A DNA stretch of 64,000 nt from Albugo candida (Eukaryota; Oomycota; Peronosporomycetes; Albuginales). A program made the position numbers and the translations under genes. Every line of letters starts with the position of its first letter. Position 1 is the stretch's first letter. The stretch covers positions 434,001 through 498,000 of the forward strand of contig JBDOQK010000015.1 of the NCBI GenBank assembly GCA_040437565.1, read 5' to 3'. This document shows, piece after piece, positions 45,601 through 57,000 of this stretch. Under the pieces are notes generated by a model that made no database searches, was not told where the DNA came from, and saw nothing but the letters and a program-made list of their open reading frames with translations.

Positions 45601-48600
45601 TCGACGCTATCAATCACCTTGTATAGCGATCGTTGAAATTTGATGCTGTTTTCAGTGCTTTTTTTCGGCACTTCAAGTACGGCCTTCATCAATTCAGCAC
45701 AGGCAGCACGGCACTGATATAAGCAACCAAGATTTAGCCCTTTCAAGACCTGCTGTGTTGCAACCATTTCTTCCATAAAATTGTAACATTCATCAAGTTC
45801 CTTGTGTTCTTCTCCGAGTAGGATACGGAGAACCTGGGAGGAGAACTTGTACGACCCCAAAATTGATTCAATACGTAGGTCGTCTTTCAAAAGTCTTTCA
45901 CGCATGACATTTTCAATCTTTTGCAGCGTTTTCTCCTTCTTCTTTTTATCTGTCTTGAGTTTCTCGTACAAAGCAGCACATTCCATTATAATATCGATCG
46001 ACTCATCCAGTTTTCCCGCCGTTAGAAAAGCAGGTGGATATAGCTTCCGATTTGCAGTGTCTTTCGAGTCGATGAGGTAGCTCAGAACATTCAACTCGCG
46101 GTCACTGATGACATCAGCATCACGTAAACTTGATAGACACCGATTCCAAGCCATTGCGAATGGTATTGTTCGCTCAAACTCGGCTCCAGACACGCCTGTT
46201 ATGGATCCGATATTGGAAACACGACTTGACTGTGAGCTCCCGTCGTCTTCTCCATGATTTGGAGTTCGCATCTCATTGTACAGATCATCTCCCTCGCGAG
46301 TTTCCAACAAACTACTGTAGGCTTGTGTTTTCACTGTCAGAGGCTTTGATCCCTGTGACATCGAAATTCGCTCAAATCGACGTACTGGCATTGACGCATC
46401 CCCTGGCTCCATGTTTTTATTCTTTGCTTTTTTACCATTTGTCAAATTCTCAACGATATTGGGGACAATTTTTTTGTTGAAAACACGGGGAATAGATTTG
46501 AATGTAAGCCGAAGTATGCGGAACGAGCGTAGCTCACCAATCCGTAAATTAAAGCCTGCAAATGAGCCGGATACGACGGATAAAATCGAGTAAAAGACTT
46601 GTGCATCGTACAAAAATACCATCAATGACGGAATCCATAAGAAGAACAAGTACAAAATGTTATGGTAACTTTGCTGGACCAAAAAGTGAGAGTACTGCAA
46701 ATAATCTGCTTTGTTGGCGCTCCAGATGAATAGAGAAGTTTCTACCAGGCTCTTTATCATGAATTGATAATCAAACCATAATTTGATTGTAAACAATACG
46801 ATCCAGAACCACAGATACCGGCAGTATACATTCATGGGAACTGGTAGGGATCGACCAACGAATCCCATTCCAATGCCGGAAAAAAATCGATTCTGTAACT
46901 CGCACAAGCAAATAAGGCCCAGTAACCCAAATCCTCCAAGCATTGCCAGGGGACCTTTATCTGAGCGGCCAAAGTCAATCAACCCCATGATGAGCGTCAT
47001 TACACGTGCTGGGTTTGATATCAAGCTCCGTATATCAATTTGACATTTTCCGCAATTGAGGTACCCGTCTTTACCTTTGTCCAAAATATTCAAAGCCGTT
47101 TTCTTCCAAGTTGGCACGCATTTCCGTTGATCGTATTTGACTTTGGTCGTAGCTTTGGTTTCTGAATCGACCATCAACTCTTCTGCTTCACCCTTCTGCT
47201 CGAAACAATCCTTTATCAGACGATGATAACATCCACACCGACCAGAGGTTTTTTCCTGACAGTGAGTGAAAGGTACGACTGCGATCAAAGACCGGAAATC
47301 AATTGGCAAGGTCATGAATGTTGTTCCATCTTGATACATATCTATTCCTAGACAGGTCGCTAATTTTGGTAGCAAACATCTCGGACCCTTTTCAGCATCC
47401 TCCGTAACATCATTATTTGTCGGTGCCACAGTGTTGAATGGCTGAGCATATTTGTGGCCCAAAATTTCCAAGGGTTTTTTTGCATTAACTTGTTGTACAT
47501 CTGGACCATACATGCTAGGCGCATCGGGACAAAGCAAAACCATATTCAGACTGAAGGCAAGCACTGTCACGAACAGTGCACAGTTGAATAAGAATATTCG
47601 CCGAAAAGAAATGAAAGCCCGCACCCAACTTCGTTTCTCTGTGAAAGTTTTCTTGACAATATTTGATTTTCCTTTTTTGTTTACACTGGCAAATGCTTCA
47701 CCGATGCTGTAAGGGTCATACTTGAGACATTTTTTGGTCCAAAAAAACTCGTTGAAGTCATCATAATTTCTTATCTCGCTATGTGAGGCCCTCGCTCCCT
47801 TGGATGTCTTCTTGTCGCTATCTCGTTTGATTTCCATATACATGGGTCGAATCACTTTGACAAGGAACTCGCCAGATTCTTTCGTTCCTCCAGTATTGAT
47901 TTGAGGTAACATTGAGTGGAGTAAAAAGCATAAACACTCAGGCATTTGACGTAAATTGCCGGCCTCGCCCCAGATCAAAAAGAAAAGAGAAATATCGACT
48001 AAGGGATCTTGACTAAACTTGGGCTTTTGACTAACGTACTTGCACCACTTTTTGTAATTACTGAAAAGTCGAGTATGAAAACGAGCGATGCCTTTTGAAG
48101 CCATATCTGCTTCTATTTGAGGATCGCGTTGCTCTTGGTAATCAGCGTCCAGTGTGTTATCTTGTGACTGTTTTGCCTTTTTTTTCTTCGCAATGTCACC
48201 ACCTTGCTCTTTGAAGTTTGTAAGTAACAAAATCAAATGCTCCTTCTGATTCAAAACATTGCTATCCTGGAAGCCAAACGTGTTTTTTAGCGTCTCACAT
48301 ATGTCACCAATACTGGACTGCGCCAATAGCTGTGCAATCGGATGATAAACACTTGGTAATTGATTGAACTCTAGGATGTTATGTTTCTGCAGCGATCGTT
48401 TTGTCGACCCGTTAGCCTGCGATTTAACGCGCTGACTTTTAATCATTTTTACGTATCGTTTCATTTTGGCATTTAGACGTTCGGATGCTTCCCGTTCGTC
48501 TTGAGAGTCATAACGAATGGCAAGTGCCCGTTCCATTATTTCGACGGCACGAGTCAATTTAACTTCTGCTTCTTGTACGTCAGGAGGCTGAGCATTCTGC

Positions 48601-48719
48601 ATTGCTACTCCTGCATTGACCAATGCCATCGCTTCATCGCACATTTGGCGTTGCATTTCCAGCGCGTCGGAACTAATACCTGAGGAGCTTTCCGGTCCAT
48701 TATTACCACGCGTTCCCAT
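42648..48719 (-). CDS. Beta-1,3-glucan (callose-type) synthase, GT48
   Basis: A single exon of 2,023 codons from ATG 48719 (MGTRGNNG). It makes beta-1,3-glucan from UDP-glucose at the plasma membrane, a main oomycete wall polymer. Residues ~20-95 form a helical MIT-like segment (EAEVKLTRAVEIMERALAIR). The FKS1 domain 1 follows (LFFLIWGEAGNLRQMPECL). Then come membrane segments, a central cytosolic catalytic region with RIRSLTISTPYYNEIV, the IDMNQDGYFEE and IIGFREHIFTGGVSNLA blocks, and MLARFHVRLHYGHPDIFDK. A C-terminal cluster of about eight membrane helices ends in a basic tail (KVKRTKKKKRDD). Length and block order match plant CalS and fungal FKS proteins. No frameshifts were seen. A Cys-rich patch (CPCNKCNR) occurs mid-protein. 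Confidence 0.96.
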   Translation of the reverse strand: MGTRGNNGPESSSGISSDALEMQRQMCDEAMALVNAGVAMQNAQPPDVQEAEVKLTRAVEIMERALAIRYDSQDEREASERLNAKMKRYVKMIKSQRVKSQANGSTKRSLQKHNILEFNQLPSVYHPIAQLLAQSSIGDICETLKNTFGFQDSNVLNQKEHLILLLTNFKEQGGDIAKKKKAKQSQDNTLDADYQEQRDPQIEADMASKGIARFHTRLFSNYKKWCKYVSQKPKFSQDPLVDISLFFLIWGEAGNLRQMPECLCFLLHSMLPQINTGGTKESGEFLVKVIRPMYMEIKRDSDKKTSKGARASHSEIRNYDDFNEFFWTKKCLKYDPYSIGEAFASVNKKGKSNIVKKTFTEKRSWVRAFISFRRIFLFNCALFVTVLAFSLNMVLLCPDAPSMYGPDVQQVNAKKPLEILGHKYAQPFNTVAPTNNDVTEDAEKGPRCLLPKLATCLGIDMYQDGTTFMTLPIDFRSLIAVVPFTHCQEKTSGRCGCYHRLIKDCFEQKGEAEELMVDSETKATTKVKYDQRKCVPTWKKTALNILDKGKDGYLNCGKCQIDIRSLISNPARVMTLIMGLIDFGRSDKGPLAMLGGFGLLGLICLCELQNRFFSGIGMGFVGRSLPVPMNVYCRYLWFWIVLFTIKLWFDYQFMIKSLVETSLFIWSANKADYLQYSHFLVQQSYHNILYLFFLWIPSLMVFLYDAQVFYSILSVVSGSFAGFNLRIGELRSFRILRLTFKSIPRVFNKKIVPNIVENLTNGKKAKNKNMEPGDASMPVRRFERISMSQGSKPLTVKTQAYSSLLETREGDDLYNEMRTPNHGEDDGSSQSSRVSNIGSITGVSGAEFERTIPFAMAWNRCLSSLRDADVISDRELNVLSYLIDSKDTANRKLYPPAFLTAGKLDESIDIIMECAALYEKLKTDKKKKEKTLQKIENVMRERLLKDDLRIESILGSYKFSSQVLRILLGEEHKELDECYNFMEEMVATQQVLKGLNLGCLYQCRAACAELMKAVLEVPKKSTENSIKFQRSLYKVIDSVEAVINCLKKLLSKQENLVQILNDTPLKPNSFFFPGDTQHYASLQLQRIVNEEAALDIVSRAYQLLTVDNFDAEPRSEEGRRRLRFFANSLFMDMPEAKPIRKIRSLTISTPYYNEIVLYSIKDLTTQNDDCVKLLYYLQTIYPFEFENLLERLQVKDVMEALKKNPEEVQLWASYRGQTLSRTVRGMMYNEEAIRFLHWLEIGENEPMHQANCPCNKCNRLNEMVALKFNYVCTCQIYGRQKDEQKQQAQDIDFLLKKHPTLRVAYVDGPKKVKDGPPKFYSVLVRSMEDKVVEVYRVELPGDPIIGEGKPENQNQAIIFSRGELLQCIDMNQDGYFEECLKMPNLLSTMDGHNEKNPLTIIGFREHIFTGGVSNLASFMSIQELSFVSLGQRMLARFHVRLHYGHPDIFDKLFAMSTGGTAKASKGINLSEDIFAGFNTTLRGGRVSHEEFVQVGKGRDVGMQQLALFEAKLSSGAGECVISRDAMRMASRLDFFRLQSWFYGNLGWYFTQSMTVIGVYFFIYGKVYMALSGLDSYFLEHGGLGIGGTLNTSWAFQFGFLLVVPVIAVVGVEQGFRHGLTYLLWNILTLGPIFFTFQMGTRMNYFDRTLIHGGAKYRATGRGFTIKHEKFAELFRFYASSHFYRGVELIFLLILFYAYGTFSWCNCSWRTDQDFYNNIEPTDTEWKIRCYANHYQTCVLPTNQNYGIMSFSLWIIAATWTWAPFFFNPSGLDWDKIIDDYNDWQNWLKTTNDSSESWFGWWSNELEYLEHSTRGARFMMLVRKTRFLFLAVGLYLQLAYKVYFGSRDQVITSADAMTTYVLAGGIFVILGLLFWCGYTASRVTKKMSMKQRKLRKMKFLITCVCMVLCLLSLTVLSIVNVFEVMLIILIAVYWFMQLTITRVQYHHIVVRALARAYDRAVGWIVFGPIIFVAMFLPFVSAFQQRVMFNNAFTSGLEVSKLFAHDVAPTQVVKVKRTKKKKRDD

Positions 48720-50244
48720 CTTTTATATGGATCAGGATCCTTCTAAGGATGTACAAAGCGTAGTCGTTGGAACTACACTAAACAATTCTCTAGATCAGCT
48801 TAATTCTGTACAGTAATCCTCCCTGAGCCAAATCACAGATGCGTCGAGAGGCAAAAATTCCTAATTTTTTTTAACTCCCTCTACAAGTGCGACTAGTTGC
48901 CTATGTGCGTTAACCAAAATCGCTTCCGGCGCCTATAATAGTTTTTCCGCCTGTCCTCGAATGAAAAACCGTCCTCAGAATACAAGGAACAATCCAGGAT
49001 TTGTATTTTCCTCTACAAAATGATCCGACGGGAGGAAGCGTTTGAGAAAATGGGAGGCAAAAGAAAAGGCTTTTGAAGTTTACTAATTTATCACCACAGC
49101 TGAATATAGAGGCATAGGCTGCTGAGGATTTGCTGATACATTGTAACAGGTGGTCAAGCTCATAACTGCCTCAGCGACTAAACGCACTCTTGGAGTTACA
49201 AAACGATACCGCTTCGATCTATAAAAAGATAACAGAATAGCGCTACCTAGCCCTCTGCTGCTTTTAAAAAAACAGCTGGCCTGCTAGATCTCAGAAAGTC
49301 CCATTAAGTGGTGCACGATGTGTACAGAATCAGATTGCCAATATTTCTGAAGGCTGATCGCATGTCGTGTGTAGGTACGAGTCCTTGACTGACTTGAAAA
49401 TTTGTACATGTATACTTCTGCCATTCGCGAATTCGATTTCGATAATGTGAACCACTCTTGCTTAAATTAGTGGTGTAAAGTACCCATGTCACATACATGA
49501 GCTTCGCGAGCGAATACCAATTGTAGCTGGGTAAGAATGAACGGTACTCGAACGTGATTAAACGTCGAAGATCTGGTTAGGTCCATACGACCGGTTGAAA
49601 TAGAGAGCCCTATCCGTTCAATGCAGAGACTGCTACATTCTTTCTTCGCAATGTATAGATGCTCGCCCGTGCTTCTAGACTCGCACTCCGCGTCGCTATG
49701 TCCCACTTTTTTCTTGAAAGCTTGTTCCTTGACTTCGTCAATTTATTTGAAAGGCTGCACGTAGGAGCCACGATTAAATAGAAAGCTGCCTTTATTTTGC
49801 CACACTCTAGCTTAAGCCTGACTAAGTTAGGCTACTGTAGTCATACGTAAATCGAATCACTGAAAAGGTAGTGGGCAGAGTCACTCTAGTATCAGAGAAA
49901 ATGTGCTCACGTCAATCAAGATGGAGCACTATGCTATTACCGTACTCTGACGCAAACCTTCCACATTTCCGAAGGCATATTATCACAATACCCAGCTAGT
50001 CAGAATCATTGATTGATGGACCTCTGATGATTGAGACGAATGAGATGATTTGCAAAAACAAAATTACACCGAGTCATGTATCACTACTACTATATAAAGC
50101 CAAAATTCGCCATGTTTATATCGCCGACCCAAATAGACTGGTTGTGCATCACGGGCTGAATTCTATCGAAAATATGACGTCAGACTGAGTAATGTACCAG
50201 CTTTTCACGAAGTCCTCACTTCCATTAATCTCTTGGTCACACTC
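48720..50244. other. Gene-poor stretch, no supported gene
   Basis: About 1.5 kb with only short frames (such as minus-strand 49304-49498 and 49467-49706) and no family match, no tRNA-like fold and no repeat array noticed. It contains the upstream region of the glucan synthase. Near the right end, coding-like reading occurs from about 50054 (YKAKIRHVYIADP) and then in another frame from about 50137 into the next gene, so 5' exons of that gene may lie here. Confidence 0.4.
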
Positions 50245-51492
50245 ATGCGCGGGTCTGGATTCGGACTTCTTAGCATGCTATTGTATGCAGTGTCTGCAAA
50301 AGCTGGATTTCTCAATCTGCGACCTGATGCAAATATTGTTCTCTTTATCTCTGCTTCTCGTTATGACGCTCTAGCACTATCGTTGCTTCTCTCACAATTC
50401 GAGAGCGATGTTGCCTTTATCGGGCTGTGTGGTGGGATACCACACCACGATAAGGTTGCGCTTCCAGACTTGCAGTTCATTCATGGGATGACAAGGAGTC
50501 GAATTCCCATCTTTGAGCTCATCGGAGAAAAGGCATCAGATGGTCAAAGTGCTCTTACTTCGGTGGAGAGAGAAGAGTTGGTGGAAGTATTGAGAAGTGG
50601 CGGGCTGAAGAAGACCGTAATGGTCTTCTCTTATGTTCACATCCTGAAGGAATTTTTTGACGATCAAAATACACATCATTACATTGAAAGGATCTATATC
50701 CCAAATATTGAAAATTATCAAAAACTGGTAAATATATATCAGAGCTTGGAATTAATATCATTTGCGTCATCACTTGAACAAAAATGCGTCCAAACTTTAT
50801 CTCACGGAGCAGATTTCCCGAATCCACAGAGCTCTGCCCTGGAAAAGCATGCGTTAACCCCTAGTATTATGTTGAAACAAGAGGACATCGACTTCGAGAA
50901 TGATTACATCAATGCAGCTTGCTCGTTTCCTGTATTTGTTGTTATGAGTTACGGACTGAATTTGGGTTTGCTCCAAAAATTGGGATCAGACTTGATGAGC
51001 ACCAACATATTTGAATTTGATGCGGAGAAGCCTCGCAATCAATTAGTGACGCTTTATACCGAGATGCAGGTGAGCAACCATATTCTTGTGTTGGACGAAT
51101 GGATTTCGCACAGCATTAAAGACATACCACCGAGGGGTGTACCACCCGACCAGGTGCATAATCTGATTTTTATGGCTCAGGGTGATCGAGCTTTGAGACA
51201 GGTGGTCGAAACATTTCCAGTCTTTACCGTGCCTTTAAGCCTCGAACACGCAACAACAGATGATCCTTCTTCAGCCATAAATTTGTTCGACCTTTCGTCG
51301 TCATTATCGCTGATGATGGATGACGTACTGAGACTTTACGAGACGTGTGATGCGATTATCAATCCACGTGTGGCGAAGCATGGTCCAGGTTATCTCTTGC
51401 TTGATGCTAAACTGAATGCGTATGCTTCGAAAATCGATGCGATTGAAAAAGGTTTGGCAAATATGAGGAAGCGAAAGTACGATGACATATGA
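50245..51492 (+). CDS. Unrecognised protein; start uncertain
   Basis: From ATG 50245 there are 415 residues. The N-terminus (MRGSGFGLLSMLLYAVSAKA) scores by eye like a signal peptide with an AKA|G cleavage site, but the frame stays open upstream to about 50137 with coding-like residues (AEFYRKYDVRLSNVPAF), preceded by a possible intron acceptor (caaatag). The hydrophobic stretch may therefore be internal. The body contains LCGGIPHHDKVALPDLQF, FEFDAEKPRNQLVTLY and a basic end (MRKRKYDDI). No conserved domain was recognised, and no RxLR or CHxC effector motif was seen. Its 3' part recurs after the next gap as an artefact. Confidence 0.6.
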   Translation: MRGSGFGLLSMLLYAVSAKAGFLNLRPDANIVLFISASRYDALALSLLLSQFESDVAFIGLCGGIPHHDKVALPDLQFIHGMTRSRIPIFELIGEKASDGQSALTSVEREELVEVLRSGGLKKTVMVFSYVHILKEFFDDQNTHHYIERIYIPNIENYQKLVNIYQSLELISFASSLEQKCVQTLSHGADFPNPQSSALEKHALTPSIMLKQEDIDFENDYINAACSFPVFVVMSYGLNLGLLQKLGSDLMSTNIFEFDAEKPRNQLVTLYTEMQVSNHILVLDEWISHSIKDIPPRGVPPDQVHNLIFMAQGDRALRQVVETFPVFTVPLSLEHATTDDPSSAINLFDLSSSLSLMMDDVLRLYETCDAIINPRVAKHGPGYLLLDAKLNAYASKIDAIEKGLANMRKRKYDDI

Positions 51493-51859
51493 ATTTCACT
51501 CACGAAGGAGCGAATTCGGAGTAAATTTTTTGGAAAGTGGATATGAGTGATAAAATAACACTTTCGAATGTATTTTGCACGGAATAAGAATAAATGTCAA
51601 GAAGAACGCTTCTATGCAAATTTTTGGCCTCGTCGTGATGGATCAATACGCGAAGCTTCGGTGTCGTCATTTTAAGAAGCCTGATTCACCTCACTATGCC
51701 TACGCAGTATACCAATGAAATAAGCGGTATGAATCACAATCCTGCTTTACAATAGGGGGATGGCCTTGCACATTTGATGTGCAATATAAGGCAATGGTGT
51801 GCTAGAGCCCAAAATTTCGGCACCTGGAGAAGAATATAACTCCGGTGATCGCCTGTTGC

Positions 51860-51959
51860 NNNNNNNNNNNNNNNNNNNNNNNNNNNNNNNNNNNNNNNNN
51901 NNNNNNNNNNNNNNNNNNNNNNNNNNNNNNNNNNNNNNNNNNNNNNNNNNNNNNNNNNN
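51860..51959. other. 100-N assembly gap with 1,049-bp overlapping flanks
   Basis: Exactly 100 N. 50811-51859 recur at 51960-53008 with no difference noticed. The apparent second gene copy to 52641 is therefore very likely false. Confidence 0.93.
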
Positions 51960-53008
51960 AGATTTCCCGAATCCACAGAGCTCTGCCCTGGAAAAGCATG
52001 CGTTAACCCCTAGTATTATGTTGAAACAAGAGGACATCGACTTCGAGAATGATTACATCAATGCAGCTTGCTCGTTTCCTGTATTTGTTGTTATGAGTTA
52101 CGGACTGAATTTGGGTTTGCTCCAAAAATTGGGATCAGACTTGATGAGCACCAACATATTTGAATTTGATGCGGAGAAGCCTCGCAATCAATTAGTGACG
52201 CTTTATACCGAGATGCAGGTGAGCAACCATATTCTTGTGTTGGACGAATGGATTTCGCACAGCATTAAAGACATACCACCGAGGGGTGTACCACCCGACC
52301 AGGTGCATAATCTGATTTTTATGGCTCAGGGTGATCGAGCTTTGAGACAGGTGGTCGAAACATTTCCAGTCTTTACCGTGCCTTTAAGCCTCGAACACGC
52401 AACAACAGATGATCCTTCTTCAGCCATAAATTTGTTCGACCTTTCGTCGTCATTATCGCTGATGATGGATGACGTACTGAGACTTTACGAGACGTGTGAT
52501 GCGATTATCAATCCACGTGTGGCGAAGCATGGTCCAGGTTATCTCTTGCTTGATGCTAAACTGAATGCGTATGCTTCGAAAATCGATGCGATTGAAAAAG
52601 GTTTGGCAAATATGAGGAAGCGAAAGTACGATGACATATGAATTTCACTCACGAAGGAGCGAATTCGGAGTAAATTTTTTGGAAAGTGGATATGAGTGAT
52701 AAAATAACACTTTCGAATGTATTTTGCACGGAATAAGAATAAATGTCAAGAAGAACGCTTCTATGCAAATTTTTGGCCTCGTCGTGATGGATCAATACGC
52801 GAAGCTTCGGTGTCGTCATTTTAAGAAGCCTGATTCACCTCACTATGCCTACGCAGTATACCAATGAAATAAGCGGTATGAATCACAATCCTGCTTTACA
52901 ATAGGGGGATGGCCTTGCACATTTGATGTGCAATATAAGGCAATGGTGTGCTAGAGCCCAAAATTTCGGCACCTGGAGAAGAATATAACTCCGGTGATCG
53001 CCTGTTGC
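51960..53008 (+). repeat. False second copy of the unrecognised gene's 3' part
   Basis: This block repeats 50811-51859 exactly as far as can be seen, including non-coding 3' flank. It starts at the first base after the N run and its match ends at the last base before it, which fits unmerged contig overlap, not biological duplication. Confidence 0.85.
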
Positions 53009-54075
53009 ATTATTGAACGAACAAAGGACATACATCGCCAAGCTATAATTGGTTCTCAGTGATGCTTGATGTGTGTCGCGCTGCTTGAAACGAGATGGTA
53101 ACACAGTATGATTTCATATCATTAAAAAAAATGGGCAAACGGGTTGCTTAAAACTGATGACAGCTACAATAATGCAACTGCCTATAGAGTACAAATGCTT
53201 ACATGATCACTGTTTGAACTTCACCGTAATATGAAATGAGTGTTAATAAAGTTGAAGTTGAAGCATGTAAAGGAACCATACATTATAATGCTAGGGATGT
53301 CGCCATACTGTAGAACTTTATCAGGATAGGAGGCACGAGTCTTGAAATATAAAATTTTGATATCGTAGAATGAAAAAATGGCACCGTCTCGCTTCGTGCT
53401 ATCTTTTGAATAGCCCAAAAACGCAACAAATGACGACATACACTAGTCCAGAAAATACGGTGACCTGGAGTCTGCTAGGTGCATTTGACTAAACTCAGTT
53501 ACCTCTCGCTTCATGACATTAGTATATATGCCAATTCATTTGCGAATGACATTTTGGTCTTTATGACCACACAGTCGCCAATGAAGTTGATGGGACGCTG
53601 TAGAATGCACAAATATTCGTAAATTTGGAATTCTTATCAATGTANNNNNNNNNNNNNNNNNNNNNNNNNNNNNNNNNNNNNNNNNNNNNNNNNNNNNNNN
53701 NNNNNNNNNNNNNNNNNNNNNNNNNNNNNNNNNNNNNNNNNNNNTAAACTCAGTTACCTCTCGCTTCATGACATTAGTATATATGCCAATTCATTTGCGA
53801 ATGACATTTTGGTCTTTATGACCACACAGTCGCCAATGAAGTTGATGGGACGCTGTAGAATGCACAAATATTCGTAAATTTGGAATTCTTATCAATGTAA
53901 CTTTGATCTCAAAGACTGGATGAATGCAAGACTTTGCTTGCTAAATGATACACGTCCAGTAGTTTCTGTCATTTTCGATCAAATCGTTGGAAGTGAAATA
54001 TTTTCTTTCCACCCAATTATTATCAGCTTAGAGCTGACTCCTACAAACTGGTGGCGCTAGCAAAGACTGTGTAGG
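53009..54075. other. Gene-poor, AT-rich stretch
   Basis: Around 1 kb (less once the gap overlap is merged) downstream of two convergent genes. Only short frames occur, none with a family likeness. Confidence 0.4.
53645..53744. other. 100-N assembly gap with overlapping flanks
   Basis: Exactly 100 N in non-coding sequence. 155 bp at 53490-53644 recur at 53745-53899. Confidence 0.9.
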
Positions 54076-57000
54076 TCACTTGTGCTTTTTATTAGCTTTC
54101 TGAGTATTCACCTTCTTCGTTTTTTTATTCGGTTCTGGCGTAGACAACAGACCCCCCGAAGCCACTACTCGAACTTGCCCAATCATACAGCCTAAATATT
54201 CGTGCTCTGGAATAGACTTTAGTAACTCACGCTCGATTTGCAATACACTTTTGTTGGGATCATCTGCGTTACCAGCTGATGAAGAGAGTGCCTGTTCTGA
54301 CGCTCCTAGTGGACTTTCCCCTTCTTCTTTCTTCAGATTCAAATTGAAAAAATGCGCAATGATTTGCCTAGCAGCTTTGCCTAGTTTTTGGGCCCCTGGT
54401 ACCAATTTGACGCGGTAAGTATACTTTTGGAGGGCGCTGTAGGGTGCACACATTGGAATCGCGGCGATCAATCGATCAGTGGGCTTTGGCGAACCAGTGA
54501 ATACGACGGAAAAATCGAGCGCATCCACCAGCATTTCTTCATCTTTCAAATACTGCTCCCGTTGTTGGTGAACTTTCTGCTTAACCATTTCAAGACCATG
54601 AGTTTTGACAGCAGCCGGCTCATCCGAGGCTACAGTGTTTAGTGTTATTGGCTCGTCCTTCACAGTTTTCTTATGTCCCAGTGCTTCCATGCGCAACAAT
54701 CGATCTTCTTCGTCCTGATCTGCATATTTCTGTTTGATTTTCTTGAGTTTTCCTTTCTTTCCTCTGACACATTTAGGTCTCACTTGACTTGACTCATCAA
54801 TTCGAGCATGCGAATTAGATTTACCGGACCGTGTTTGCAGTTCCTTTTGGTCTCTTGCGGAATCGGTAACGCATGCTTCATTTATCTTTGTACCAGCTGC
54901 AGTATTCTGACTATCATCGTGCATCGAGAGCTCACCGAACTGCGGCTGGCAAACCTCCAAATCATCTGATGATTTATGTTTTGCTCTGACATCGCCAGAA
55001 ATCGCAGCCATATCCTCGTCTTTTTGGTCTATCGTGTCGACGCTAACGCCTATGTTAGCCAATTCTTCATGTGCTTCACTCGGATTACTATGGGGAGAGC
55101 TTTCGTGGTCAAGTACCTCAATTCTTCCTTGATACAGGTTTTCTGTTCCTGTCTCGTCTTTCACGTCACCTCCTTCAGTATGATATAAAATAGCAAGACC
55201 CATTTCCAGTCGAAGCGCTTGAATAAAATTCTTTTTACCAAGGATCATGAATACCCCTGGTGCTAGAACTTCACTCGATGCACTAGTTTTCGAGACACAC
55301 TCAGCTTTCACCCAATATGCACCGGTGATGACTTGATTTTTCCATGCGTTACTCCGACAGACGCACATACATGCTGCTTGCTCCAAAGTTGTGATTGGTA
55401 TCGGTGATAAAGTCTGATCGGAAGGTGGTGCGAGTCGTGTTCGAACAATGCAAGGGAATGCGCCCTGTAGATCTGAATGCACATAAACATCATTTTTTCG
55501 CATGTAACGTTTGATCAAAAGCTCGCTTTGTTGTGCATCTTTGCCACTGATAATCAGCATATGCTCACTCGAGAGAAACCAGTGGAACTTTTCAAACCAA
55601 AACGATTTCCGGCGTTGATGGATTGGTGTTGGCTTGATCAATTGTTTCTTGATGAATTTATCCGTCTTTAATGCAGCCAATTTGATAGCCTTCTCAGTGG
55701 CTACCTCAGCCTTTTTAGCCTTCTCTGCAGATGTCTTTTTCCGTGTATAAAGCTCAGCTGCATTTCTTAAGGCGGAAAGCGATAGATCGAGCCAGATTGC
55801 ATGCATGTCTGGTTCCGCATCTTCAAAACCTGATTCGTCGTCACTCAATAAGACTGAAACACGGTTCCTGCTCAGGTCAAATTCATGAATCATACTCGCT
55901 ACCGGATTCCCGTTCGTTTGCTCGTACTTTACCAAATCTTTCAAAGCCTTCCAATCCATCCCGCTTGCCAAGGCACTTCGAATGACACTCAATACTTTTT
56001 CAATGTCCAACTGATTGAGTTCTATCAGTTGTGCATGCTTCAAATTAAGCTCTTCACTATGGTGCAACTCATCCAGTTGTTGACTTTGACTTTTTTTCAT
56101 TTTCTCGAGCTTCGATGTTGCGGCTTGCTGGGCTACTTGTGATCCAGTTTGCGTTTTGCGAGTTTCGTAATGTGAGAAGTATTCATCGACGGTCTGATCA
56201 AAAGTATCAAAAGATATGTATGATTTTTCTCGATGCTGAGCATATAATACTGGTGTGAAGCCTTCGTAAGTCTCGACTTTGATTCCTGGTTGGGGATCGC
56301 CTAAAATGATATAGCCACCTTTTTCTTTCTTCGCTCCCTCAGAAAAGACTTTTGCACTTTGCTCGTCTTTCATGTAATGCTCCTGATTATTCTCCAACGT
56401 CTGAAGCATTTTATAACCTTTATCTAATTCTTCGGCAAGCTTCTCCAACTTCTCTTCAAGAGCTACTACATCTTCGTATGACTTCATTTTGGAATTTGGG
56501 ATGCCAGCTGATACAATACAGTGCTCAACAATGGCTCGCCCGAGACCCCCAAAGCCCACTTTTTTAGTCATCAGAAGCTGCTCAAGCGTATGAATTTTCT
56601 TCTTCCCTCCACGTTGAGTACTAAGTGTAGTGTCATCATCATTTTCGCCACTAAACCAATTTGACAATTTCTGTCTCAGCATCTGCCCACTTACTTCGCT
56701 TTCCAGTGAGCATTTGCTCAAGATCTGTATTGGATAGACTTGTCGCACTGCTACCTTCACATTCTCATCGATTCGGTGAGTTCTTAGCAGCGACAGAATA
56801 TTATACTGATTATCCGTCAGTATAATATTACCAGATGCGTATAGCTCCAAGATCAAATGACATTGCGATTGATCTGAGCCAAATGTAAAATCAATCACGC
56901 GATCACCTTGAAGCTGCTCGAGCTGCACCAAACGTTTCCCACGAATATGCTTTCTCAGTTTCATTGTGAATTGATTGGGTAATGTGGAAGAAGAAGAAAC

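Noticed and set aside
49304-49706. Two short minus-strand open frames
   Set aside because: No family likeness, no ATG context or neighbour support; taken as chance.
50245-50310. RxLR or CHxC effector motif after the signal-like segment
   Set aside because: Neither motif is present near the N-terminus, and the start codon itself is uncertain.
51799-52641. A second, shorter paralogue of the unrecognised gene
   Set aside because: It is an identical 1,049-bp repeat that begins exactly after an N run and matches up to the base before it, so it is unmerged contig overlap.
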